Below are positions 16,453 through 21,859 of a stretch of 21,859 nt of DNA, piece after piece. The notes below the pieces were generated by a model that was not told the origin of the DNA, made no database searches, and saw only the letters and a program-made list of their open reading frames with translations. Within the stretch, counting starts at the first letter, position 1. Each line of letters begins with the position of its first letter. The translations under genes were made by a program, and so were the position numbers. The stretch covers positions 1 through 21,859 of the forward strand of contig JAJQAF010000110.1 in NCBI GenBank assembly GCA_021203945.1. The letters are read 5' to 3'. This DNA is from Campylobacter sp. GTDB taxonomy: Bacteria; Campylobacterota; Campylobacteria; Campylobacterales; Campylobacteraceae.

Positions 16453-17384
16453 GGGCGATATTCGTAATATTATTTTTTATAAATTCGGTTTTTGCCGAGA
16501 CGATAAGCGAACCTTTTAAAAGCGTAAAGGCTAGCGCAAACGTGCTAAATACGACTTTTATAGACGATAAATTATATATAGCTACAGACGGCGGAACGGT
16601 TGAAATTTACGATATAAAAGACGAAAAATTCGATGAAATTATAAAATTTGAAGACGTCAAAAGCTACGTTAGCGATCACGAGCGACCTAAAATTTTAAGC
16701 GTCGATCAATTAAACGGTAAAATTTTAATGCTTAGTGAAGCTGATTTTGGAGCAAGGATACTTTATCTCAAAACCAAAGACGGATTAAAGCCTTATAAGA
16801 TGAAAAACCAAGCCGTTAAAAAAGCTCTATTCTTGAATGATAATATCGTTGTTTTAGGATCTATCAGCAACGAAATTTATTTTATGAGACTTAGCGACGG
16901 TGAAATTTTTGAGAGTTTTAAAATTTCAACCGCAATGCTTTCGGATATGGAATTTAGCAAGGATAGAAGCACGCTTGCCATAGGATGTGAGAGCGGCAAG
17001 GTATATTTTTACGACGTAGCCGGCAAAACGATGAGAAAAATATTAGACATTCACACCGACAATATTTATGATATTTCTTATAAAAACGGCACGTTGATTA
17101 CTGGCGGTACCGATAGGATAGTCGGTATTTTTAGCGACGATACCCTCAAAAAGATAGATACGGGTTTTTTGGTTTATGGAGTAGGGCTTAGTAGCGACGG
17201 TAAAATCGGCGCGTATATGAGCGACGAGATGAGCGATGTAAGTCTTGTGGATATGAGGAGTTTGAAAAATATAGCGATATTGAAAACCGGTCAAAGCACT
17301 ATAAATAGCATTATTTTTATAAATGAAAATGAAGTTATCACGAGCGCATATGAAAAAAATTTACTATTTTGGAGGATAAAATGA
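16449..17384 (+). CDS. napL: NapL, periplasmic beta-propeller-like protein
   Basis: NapL is an epsilonproteobacterial nap-operon protein of unclear function. The start is GTG at 16449, overlapping the napF stop by four bases (GTGA). The first 16 residues form a signal peptide (MRAIFVILFFINSVFA). The rest is predicted beta-rich with WD40/PQQ-like repeats, for example DDKLYIATDGGTVEIYD, RSTLAIGCESGKVYFYD and NGTLITGGTDRIVGIF, which suggests a propeller. No haem or metal motif is seen. The position call is firm; the biochemical role is not known from the sequence. Confidence 0.85.
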   Translation: MRAIFVILFFINSVFAETISEPFKSVKASANVLNTTFIDDKLYIATDGGTVEIYDIKDEKFDEIIKFEDVKSYVSDHERPKILSVDQLNGKILMLSEADFGARILYLKTKDGLKPYKMKNQAVKKALFLNDNIVVLGSISNEIYFMRLSDGEIFESFKISTAMLSDMEFSKDRSTLAIGCESGKVYFYDVAGKTMRKILDIHTDNIYDISYKNGTLITGGTDRIVGIFSDDTLKKIDTGFLVYGVGLSSDGKIGAYMSDEMSDVSLVDMRSLKNIAILKTGQSTINSIIFINENEVITSAYEKNLLFWRIK

Positions 17385-17728
17385 ATATATCAAGTCTTGT
17401 AATATATCTAAAAGATACGGCAAAAAGCGGTATCGTTCAACAAGAGTTGGTAAATTTTAAAGAGTGCGAGGTAATAGCCGCACAATACGATAGGATAGTA
17501 GTAGTCGTAAGCGCGAAAGATATAGACGACGAAATAAAGATATTTAAGAAAATAGAGGCTATCGAAGACGTAGCTAGCGCGGCAATGGTATATAGCTATC
17601 AAGAGGACGCCTATAAAAATAAAGAGAAGCTGGAATCGCAAGGTAGGTTAAGCGAAATTTTATCAAATGATAACGTAAAAGCCGAAGATATTTGCTACGG
17701 CGGTAGCGTAAATCATAAAGTAAAATGA
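17381..17728 (+). CDS. napD: NapD, Tat signal-peptide chaperone for NapA
   Basis: NapD is a small cytoplasmic chaperone that binds the NapA twin-arginine signal until the molybdenum cofactor is loaded. The 115-residue protein begins MNISSLVIYLKD and has the beta-alpha-beta ferredoxin-like pattern of the family (VVSAKDIDDEIKIFKKIE, then VASAAMVYSYQED). I choose ATG 17381 because GGAGG ends five bases before it; an ATG twelve bases upstream lacks such a site and would extend further into napL. It overlaps the napL end slightly. It closes the operon, with a terminator overlapping its last codons. Confidence 0.9.
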   Translation: MNISSLVIYLKDTAKSGIVQQELVNFKECEVIAAQYDRIVVVVSAKDIDDEIKIFKKIEAIEDVASAAMVYSYQEDAYKNKEKLESQGRLSEILSNDNVKAEDICYGGSVNHKVK

Positions 17729-17749
17729 TAATATAGACCGCCGTTTTTT
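17697..17749 (+). terminator. Terminator of the nap operon, straddling the napD stop
   Basis: ACGGCGGT (17697-17704) pairs perfectly with ACCGCCGT (17737-17744) and is followed by TTTTT. The 32-base loop can form an inner ATCAT/ATGAT pairing (17712-17716 and 17725-17729). The upstream arm lies within napD coding sequence, so a translating ribosome would block the hairpin until it reaches the stop. Confidence 0.7.
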
Positions 17750-18320
17750 CGGATGTCATTAGTTTTTAGTCTATCTACGCCGCGCAAATAATTTTTCTAA
17801 ATTTTATGATTATTTTTTGCGTCTATTATTATGTTGCGTTCATTTTGCCTATCGACGAATTTATCGATAATCACCTTGATGCCGTAAATTTAATAAACAG
17901 AGCTAAAACGTCCGTTTTATTAGATTTGCTTCTAATGAGCGCGGAAAAAGAGAATGCCGCATTGTAACAGGTAGCGGATAGAAAAAGCTAGTGTCGATAT
18001 TGTCGCAATTATCAAGCCTTAGATTGTAAAAATAAATTTGCCGATTCAACAATCATATATTGTATTGATTAAGCTAAATTTACTTCGTCATTGCAAAATC
18101 GGCAGGATTTAAAACCTTTGCTTGCAGTTACGAGCGATAGCGAAACAAAAGCTATGATTTAAATTTAGCTAAATTTGAATTTTGCTTCGCGTTTAATCAA
18201 AACCGCTTATATTATAGCTACGAAATAAACGAGATATAAAATCTTCGTAATTCTATTCGAGGAATGAAGAAGCTGTTGAAATTGATAGGAAGAGAGTAAT
18301 TAAAAAAAGAGAAAACCTAG
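17750..18320. other. Gene-poor stretch between nap operon and HEAT-like gene
   Basis: I see no convincing gene here. The longest ATG frame noted is 17806-17967 (plus, 53 codons; includes LPIDEFIDNHLDAVNLIN), but it has no ribosome binding site and resembles nothing I know. An 11-bp inverted repeat, AGCTAAATTTA at 18072-18082 and its complement at 18160-18170, is separated by 77 bases and is AT-rich. The stretch may hold decayed genes or be the site of past insertion or deletion. Confidence 0.5.
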
Positions 18321-18647
18321 CTATTTTAACTCGTTTGGCATAAAAATCTCAATATCGTCCATTGCATCGCCGGCTTGTCCCGCAAGCGAACCGCCCGAGT
18401 TTATCAAATCTTGCAAAAACGGCAAAACGATATCTAAATCAAGCTTTTTATGAATTCGCGCTATGTGTCCAAGGCAGGTTACGGCTAAACCCGCTAGATA
18501 TGTGTCATCCGAATGCGCGCATTTTAGACATAGCTTTTGTAACCATTGCGGATCATCAATGCTAAAAACAAGCTCTAATAGCATTTTCGGCTTCTTTTCA
18601 GCGGCAAAGTTCGGATCTAAAAGCATAGCTGAAATTTTATCTTTCAT
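18321..18647 (-). CDS. Small HEAT-like helical protein, possibly immunity-related
   Basis: This 108-residue cytoplasmic protein is predicted to be all helical with HEAT-like repeats. The segment SDDTYLAGLAVTCLGHIARIHKKLDL and the ending AGDAMDDIEIF resemble a family of small helical proteins that I recall being found as immunity or immunity-like genes beside polymorphic or contact-dependent toxins. No toxin gene is visible on either side, so it could be an orphan immunity gene or have an unrelated role. The ribosome site is weak (AAGG eleven bases before the ATG). Function is not established. Confidence 0.65.
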   Translation of the reverse strand: MKDKISAMLLDPNFAAEKKPKMLLELVFSIDDPQWLQKLCLKCAHSDDTYLAGLAVTCLGHIARIHKKLDLDIVLPFLQDLINSGGSLAGQAGDAMDDIEIFMPNELK

Positions 18648-18838
18648 ATTAAATTAAACCTTAGCGTTAGATTTTTGCAAAAACCAAATTTGAGCTATAT
18701 TTTAGTAAAAGCATTGTATAAAAACCTAAAATCCAGCCCATGCCGGCTTTTAAATTTACCGGGCTTCTTAAATTGCGTAAAATAAGCATTATCAGGACAA
18801 GCAGCGTTAAGTTTGATAAGCAAATAATGCTTAAATTT

Positions 18839-18874
18839 AAAAGCAGAGCCTATTTGAGAGGTTATGGGCTCTGC
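18839..18874 (-). terminator. Terminator downstream of the nitroreductase gene
   Basis: On the minus strand GCAGAGCC and GGCTCTGC form a perfect 8-bp stem (18867-18874 with 18843-18850) around a 16-base loop, followed by TTTT (18842-18839). It lies nine bases after the nitroreductase stop. Confidence 0.75.
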
Positions 18875-18883
18875 AAATTTAAA

Positions 18884-19513
18884 TTACTCTATCCACTTTA
18901 CCACATCATCGATAGCGCGGCGAAATTTAGGCGGTTGTTCGTTGAGACGATACCCAAAAGGCACTACTATGGCAACGCGTTGCTTTGTCGGATCAAGTCC
19001 TAAAATTTTACCCAATTCGTCCCGTTCAAAGCCCTCCATCGGGCAGCTATCGATACCGATACTAGCCGCTGCGTTCATCATATTTAGGGCAGGGAACATA
19101 CATTGTTCGTGAGACCATTGGAAGATAAGCTCATCGTCGTTTTTAAAGCTACCCAGTAAAAAATCGTGGTAAAATTTCACTCTTGCGGCATGCTCTTCGG
19201 GGCTTTTGTCGGGTCTGCGAGAGATCATATCGACTAGATATTTACTATCCGTTTTTATGTCTGAAATTTTAGCTAAAATTATCACTAAATGCGAGCAAGA
19301 AGTGATTTGCACCTGATTCCAGCATTTAGCACGTATTTGCTCGCGCATTTTTGCGTTTTGCACGATGAGAAAATCCCACTGTTCAAGCCCCGTCGAGCTT
19401 GGACTAAGCCTGCCTGCCTCTAAAATAAAATCAAAATCCGTCGCGCTTATCTTTTTGCTTTCGTCAAAAATTTTGCACGCATGACGAAAATTTATAATGT
19501 CAAGATAGTTCAT
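18884..19513 (-). CDS. NAD(P)H-dependent nitroreductase-family flavoprotein (FrxA/NfsB-like)
   Basis: This 209-residue cytoplasmic FMN oxidoreductase has family landmarks: an N-terminal RHACKIFDESKKI, the flavin-contact segment GRLSPSSTGLEQWDFLIV (residues 34-51), NMMNAAASIGIDSCPMEGF around residues 143-161, and a C-terminal FGYR motif. These resemble Helicobacter FrxA and NfsB more than RdxA. Such enzymes reduce nitro compounds and quinones; the natural substrate is unknown. The start is supported by AAGGAG upstream of the ATG. It is transcribed alone and ended by a hairpin terminator. Confidence 0.88.
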   Translation of the reverse strand: MNYLDIINFRHACKIFDESKKISATDFDFILEAGRLSPSSTGLEQWDFLIVQNAKMREQIRAKCWNQVQITSCSHLVIILAKISDIKTDSKYLVDMISRRPDKSPEEHAARVKFYHDFLLGSFKNDDELIFQWSHEQCMFPALNMMNAAASIGIDSCPMEGFERDELGKILGLDPTKQRVAIVVPFGYRLNEQPPKFRRAIDDVVKWIE

Positions 19514-19593
19514 CTTTTCTCCTTAGTTTGGAATTTTAAAAATGATACAACTTTTTGGATAAATGTCTAGTAAATTTAAGATATTTGATGAAG

Positions 19594-19615
19594 GGTGCTT
19601 AATTTTTTAAGCACC
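19594..19615. terminator. Perfect 9-bp hairpin after the rhodanese gene
   Basis: GGTGCTTAA and TTAAGCACC flank a four-base loop, nine bases past the rhodanese stop. On the rhodanese strand a T tract precedes rather than follows the stem, so this is not a textbook intrinsic terminator. It may protect the transcript end. Confidence 0.45.
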
Positions 19616-19624
19616 AAAAAGGCG

Positions 19625-20017
19625 TTATTGCACGTCGTAAGGCGCAGTTTTATATCCTTTTGACATTAGTCCGCTCATACCGCCGTCAAGGTTTGTGATA
19701 TCCATTTTTTCGTTATCTATAAGGCGTGCCGCCGCCATACTTCTGCGACCGCTTCTGCAAATAAGCGCGAACGGCTTACTAGTATCAATGCCTGCGTCTT
19801 TTAAATTTGCCAAAAACACATCTTTATCATTTACGAGCGTTACGAGTTTGGCATCTTTTATCACACCCGTTTCTTGCCACTCGCCGGGCGTGCGAATATC
19901 AACGATCTGATCGTATTTTTCGATACTTTCAAGCGTCGGTTCGATCGTCGTTATTTTAGCAGACGCCGCACTTGCGCATATCGCCGCGCAAAGAGCGAAT
20001 TTTAAAATTTGTTTCAT
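19625..20017 (-). CDS. Periplasmic rhodanese-like protein
   Basis: This 130-residue protein is a single rhodanese domain behind a signal peptide (MKQILKFALCAAICASAASA, likely cleaved near residue 20). The active-site loop is CRSGRRS with catalytic Cys87, and the family motif DIRTPGEWQETG is present at about residues 40-51. Rhodaneses carry sulfane sulfur on the cysteine, so a periplasmic copy could bind polysulfide sulfur, but this is inference. It lies 65 bp after SCO1, and that gap could hold its own promoter (TATAAA before AAGGAAC), so operon membership is uncertain. Confidence 0.9.
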   Translation of the reverse strand: MKQILKFALCAAICASAASAKITTIEPTLESIEKYDQIVDIRTPGEWQETGVIKDAKLVTLVNDKDVFLANLKDAGIDTSKPFALICRSGRRSMAAARLIDNEKMDITNLDGGMSGLMSKGYKTAPYDVQ

Positions 20018-20082
20018 TTTTGTTCCTTTTTGATATTTTAATTTATAATCATATCGACAAATTTTAAATTTATGATTAAAAT

Positions 20083-20625
20083 TTAAGGTCTTTCTTTTAT
20101 TAAGCTTTGTAGATTTTCTTTAATGTTTTCTTGCGTTAAATTCGAAATTTCGCTAAAAAATTTACCGTTTTTGTCAATTAGATAAATTGAAGAACTATGT
20201 GCTATCGAATAGCTTAACGCAGAATCTTTCAATTGAACTTTTTTAAATTTAACGCCGTAATTTTTGGTAACGTCGTTTAGATTTTTTAATTTAAGTCCGA
20301 CCGAGTTTTTATAAAAATTTTGTGCCATTAAGGTTAAATTTTCAGGCGTATCGCGCTCCGGATCAAGCGTAATAAAAATAAGCTCGAAATCGTTTCTATT
20401 AAGAGCCTCAAGCTCCCCGCCCAAAAGAGAAAGCGTCGTAGGACATACGTCCGGGCAAAAAAGAAAGCCGAAATATATAGCCTTGTATTTGCCGTCGTAA
20501 TTTTTTAAGCTCACTTCGCCGCTTGCGGAATCGGCTCTAAAGTCGTATTTATTCGGCTTTAGGATCAAAAATACCGCTCCGACGCAAATTAATAAAAATA
20601 CCAAAAAACTAAATGTTTTTTTCAT
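20083..20625 (-). CDS. SCO1/SenC/PrrC-family copper chaperone
   Basis: SCO proteins are thioredoxin-fold copper chaperones or thiol reductases needed for assembly of the CuA or CuB centre of terminal oxidases. The 180-residue protein has an N-terminal membrane anchor (residues about 5-23). The copper-binding CPDVC motif provides Cys57 and Cys61, and His143 in SIAHSSSIYLID is the expected third ligand. AGGAGG precedes the ATG, and the start is ten bases after the upstream gene. The PCu(A)C gene two places upstream supports a copper-delivery role, probably to the cbb3 oxidase typical of this group, although no oxidase gene is in the window. Confidence 0.93.
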   Translation of the reverse strand: MKKTFSFLVFLLICVGAVFLILKPNKYDFRADSASGEVSLKNYDGKYKAIYFGFLFCPDVCPTTLSLLGGELEALNRNDFELIFITLDPERDTPENLTLMAQNFYKNSVGLKLKNLNDVTKNYGVKFKKVQLKDSALSYSIAHSSSIYLIDKNGKFFSEISNLTQENIKENLQSLIKERP

Positions 20626-20634
20626 TGCGCCCTC

Positions 20635-21102
20635 CTAAATTTTAAGATCAAAATCCATATAAAGCCCGGTTTTTAAGCCCCCGTCTACGACGTCAAACCT
20701 ATAGCGCATAACATCCACGACACAGGCGCTTAATACGATTAGGCTTACAAGATCGTCCCCTTTTTTTTCAAATTTAGCGCGTATGGTGCCCATATCCATA
20801 TTTAGCCCGTAAATTTCAAGCTCAGGCGTTTTAAGATCGAGCTTTGCTCCGTTTGTTATCTTTAACGTAACGGGTCTCATTGCGTAAATCGGCTTTGGAC
20901 TTAGCTCGAATTTTAGCTCTACGCCGTCAAAATTTACCGTGCATGCAACTTGGTTTAGATCGCAGGATAAGGGCTTTAGATTTATATTAATGTTTGCAAA
21001 TTGGGGCGGATCTTCGTTGCTTGTCGTAAAAAATTTATAGCAACTCCAAATCAACCCCGCTACGATAAATACAAACGATAAAAGAGTTAGAAATTTTTTC
21101 AT
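20635..21102 (-). CDS. Membrane-anchored periplasmic protein, FixH/YtkA-like by context
   Basis: This 155-residue protein has one N-terminal transmembrane helix (residues about 4-20) and a beta-rich periplasmic domain. The segment YGLNMDMGTIRAKFEKKGDD followed by VSLIVLSACV resembles FixH/YtkA-like domains, which have a methionine-containing turn before a strand with a cysteine. Cys47 and Cys54 (SCDLNQVAC) could form a disulfide or bind metal. Its start shares one base with the stop of the PCu(A)C gene (TAATG) and SCO follows after nine bases, so it probably acts in the same copper pathway. A gene also lies between the equivalent genes in Campylobacter jejuni as I recall. The exact function is not known. 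Confidence 0.7.
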   Translation of the reverse strand: MKKFLTLLSFVFIVAGLIWSCYKFFTTSNEDPPQFANININLKPLSCDLNQVACTVNFDGVELKFELSPKPIYAMRPVTLKITNGAKLDLKTPELEIYGLNMDMGTIRAKFEKKGDDLVSLIVLSACVVDVMRYRFDVVDGGLKTGLYMDFDLKI

Positions 21103-21533
21103 TACTTAAAATTTTTAGTGACTTTTATGTCGTCCAGTTTGATCGTCTCGCCGTTGCTAAATTTTAGCTCCAAATCGACTTTATCGCCATCCTTAAGAGC
21201 TTTGTTTAAATCGATTAACATCACGTGCAATCCGCCCGGAGCCAGCACGGTTTGATCGTTTTTAGGCACGTCTATCTCTTTTACTTGCACCATCGCCATC
21301 ATACCGTCCGTCATCTTGTGCGTATGCATTTCAGTGCTTTTGCAGACGCTTGAGCTCACGCCTACCAGCTTTACGTCGTTATTCGAGCTATTTTTGATAT
21401 TCATAAAAATAGCGCTATTGTTTGTTCCGGGTTTTGTATCTCTAGCCCTTATCTTCTCGATACTAATATCGCCGGCAAATAGGCTTGCCGCACCAAACGC
21501 TACAACTAAAATTCCTAAAATGTTTTTTTTCAT
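21102..21533 (-). CDS. PCu(A)C-type periplasmic copper chaperone
   Basis: This 143-residue precursor has a signal peptide (hydrophobic residues about 4-20, ending FAG). The copper site is visible as EMHTHKM (His70, His72, Met74) with methionines at 78-81, and PGGLHVML (His103, Met105) further on, fitting the PCu(A)C His/Met pattern. These proteins carry Cu(I) to SCO1 or directly to oxidase subunits. I choose the ATG at 21533, preceded by AAGGAC, because it gives a clean signal peptide; an in-frame ATG 48 bases upstream would put a non-signal tail in front. It leads the minus-strand copper operon. Confidence 0.9.
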   Translation of the reverse strand: MKKNILGILVVAFGAASLFAGDISIEKIRARDTKPGTNNSAIFMNIKNSSNNDVKLVGVSSSVCKSTEMHTHKMTDGMMAMVQVKEIDVPKNDQTVLAPGGLHVMLIDLNKALKDGDKVDLELKFSNGETIKLDDIKVTKNFK

Positions 21534-21572
21534 ATTTTGTCCTTTATTTGGATAATTGATAACGATTTTTAA

Positions 21573-21578
21573 ATTATA
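21573..21578 (-). promoter_or_regulatory. Predicted -10 element of the copper-chaperone operon
   Basis: A perfect TATAAT on the minus strand, preceded by TTG, lies 39 bp before the ATG at 21533. The implied leader is about 30 bases. No clear -35 box is seen. Confidence 0.6.
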
Positions 21579-21610
21579 CAACTTTAATACCTAAATTTAT
21601 GGTTAAATTC

Positions 21611-21638
21611 TTGAAAAATGCAAATTTTAAGTTATAAT
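21611..21638 (+). promoter_or_regulatory. Sigma-70-type promoter of the right-edge gene
   Basis: TTGAAA (21611-21616) and TATAAT (21633-21638) are 16 bp apart, a close match to a housekeeping promoter, pointing right. The GAGG ribosome site at 21660-21663 and a TTG start at 21670 follow. Confidence 0.65.
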
Positions 21639-21669
21639 TACGGATTAAATTTCAAATTCGAGGTTTTGA

Positions 21670-21834
21670 TTGAAAAAGGCGTTGTTTTCTTTTTTTATTC
21701 TTGGGATGATTTTGAACGCTCAAAATTACGAGGATATATATCTTAAAGACGGTGCAAATGCCGTTATAAAGGCGATAGAGAAGAATATTTTAAATAAAGA
21801 GTATTGGGCTAAAAAGATTGAAGATAAAGAATAA
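21670..21834 (+). pseudogene. Secreted-protein start, possibly broken Csd6/Pgp2-type peptidoglycan carboxypeptidase
   Basis: A TTG start with GAGG six bases upstream opens a 54-residue frame. It begins with a signal peptide (MKKALFSFFILGMILNAQ), then NYEDIYLKDGANAVIKAIEK and KEYWAKKIEDKE before TAA. This looks like the beginning of the LD-carboxypeptidase family that sets helical cell shape (Csd6 in Helicobacter, Pgp2 in Campylobacter). Past the stop, the same frame reads KY, TGA, then YYYRD, as if a longer gene had acquired two stop codons within four codons. In C. jejuni I recall a related gene next to the PCu(A)C gene, which fits. The window ends 25 bases later, so the rest cannot be judged. 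It might instead be a genuine short secreted peptide. Confidence 0.4.
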
Positions 21835-21859
21835 AAATATTGATATTACTATAGAGATT

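Noticed and set aside
17806..17967. 53-codon ATG frame after the nap operon
   Set aside because: No ribosome binding site, no recognisable motif and no supporting neighbours; recorded only within the intergenic entry.
18072..18170. 11-bp inverted repeat as insertion-sequence ends
   Set aside because: Only AT-rich bases, 77 bp apart, with no transposase fragment between or beside them.
18698..18883. Open frame of 62 codons continuing in frame after the nitroreductase stop codon
   Set aside because: The nitroreductase already has normal length and the stretch contains its terminator hairpin; no family resemblance was recognised, so I treat it as chance.
21534..21581. Longer start for the PCu(A)C gene
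   Set aside because: The added residues are not signal-like, whereas the ATG at 21533 has AAGGAC and a clean signal peptide.

Overview
The window looks like chromosomal DNA of a Campylobacter-type epsilonproteobacterium. The tmRNA tag reads ANNVKFAPAYAKAA, the tag known from Campylobacter jejuni. The nap operon has the epsilonproteobacterial order napAGHBFLD with no napC. The DNA is moderately AT-rich with Campylobacter-like codon use, and the gene neighbourhoods (ruvB next to an AI-2E permease; a PCu(A)C-like gene, a small membrane-anchored protein and SCO1/SenC in a row) fit that genus. I cannot name the species.

Layout. (1) 81-5676, plus strand: a polysulfide/thiosulfate reductase operon, psrABC, made of a Mo-bisMGD catalytic subunit with Tat signal, a four-cluster ferredoxin subunit and an NrfD-type membrane subunit. 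It runs directly into an OmpR-type response regulator and a histidine kinase. (2) 5668-9879, minus strand: panB, ruvB, an AI-2E/PerM permease, a HIT-family protein and a membrane-anchored Cache sensor with no output domain; the last four are tightly packed. (3) 9963-10764, plus: a stand-alone Hpt-domain protein followed by ssrA (tmRNA). (4) 10765-17728, plus: a 348-bp regulatory region and the complete periplasmic nitrate reductase operon napAGHBFLD, closed by a terminator hairpin that straddles the napD stop codon. (5) 17750-18320: about 570 bp without a convincing gene. (6) 18321-19513, minus: a small HEAT-like helical protein and a FrxA/NfsB-like nitroreductase. (7) 19625-21533, minus: a periplasmic rhodanese, SCO1/SenC, a membrane-anchored small protein and a PCu(A)C-type copper chaperone, probably for copper delivery to a terminal oxidase. 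(8) 21670-21834, plus: the start of a secreted protein, probably related to the peptidoglycan-trimming Csd6/Pgp2 family, interrupted by stop codons.

Two anaerobic respiratory modules (sulfur-compound reduction and nitrate reduction) dominate the window. Both send quinol electrons to periplasmic Mo enzymes. The nap promoter region holds a near-consensus FNR/CRP-type box centred exactly 41.5 bp upstream of the start point implied by a -10-like hexamer, as expected for anaerobic activation. The psr operon carries its own two-component system, which is the most likely source of unreported regulation here. I found no CRISPR array, insertion sequence, prophage or clearly new multigene system. The most interesting leads are the psr-linked sensor pair, the output-less Cache protein, the orphan HEAT/immunity-like gene beside gene-poor DNA, and the apparently broken gene at the right edge.
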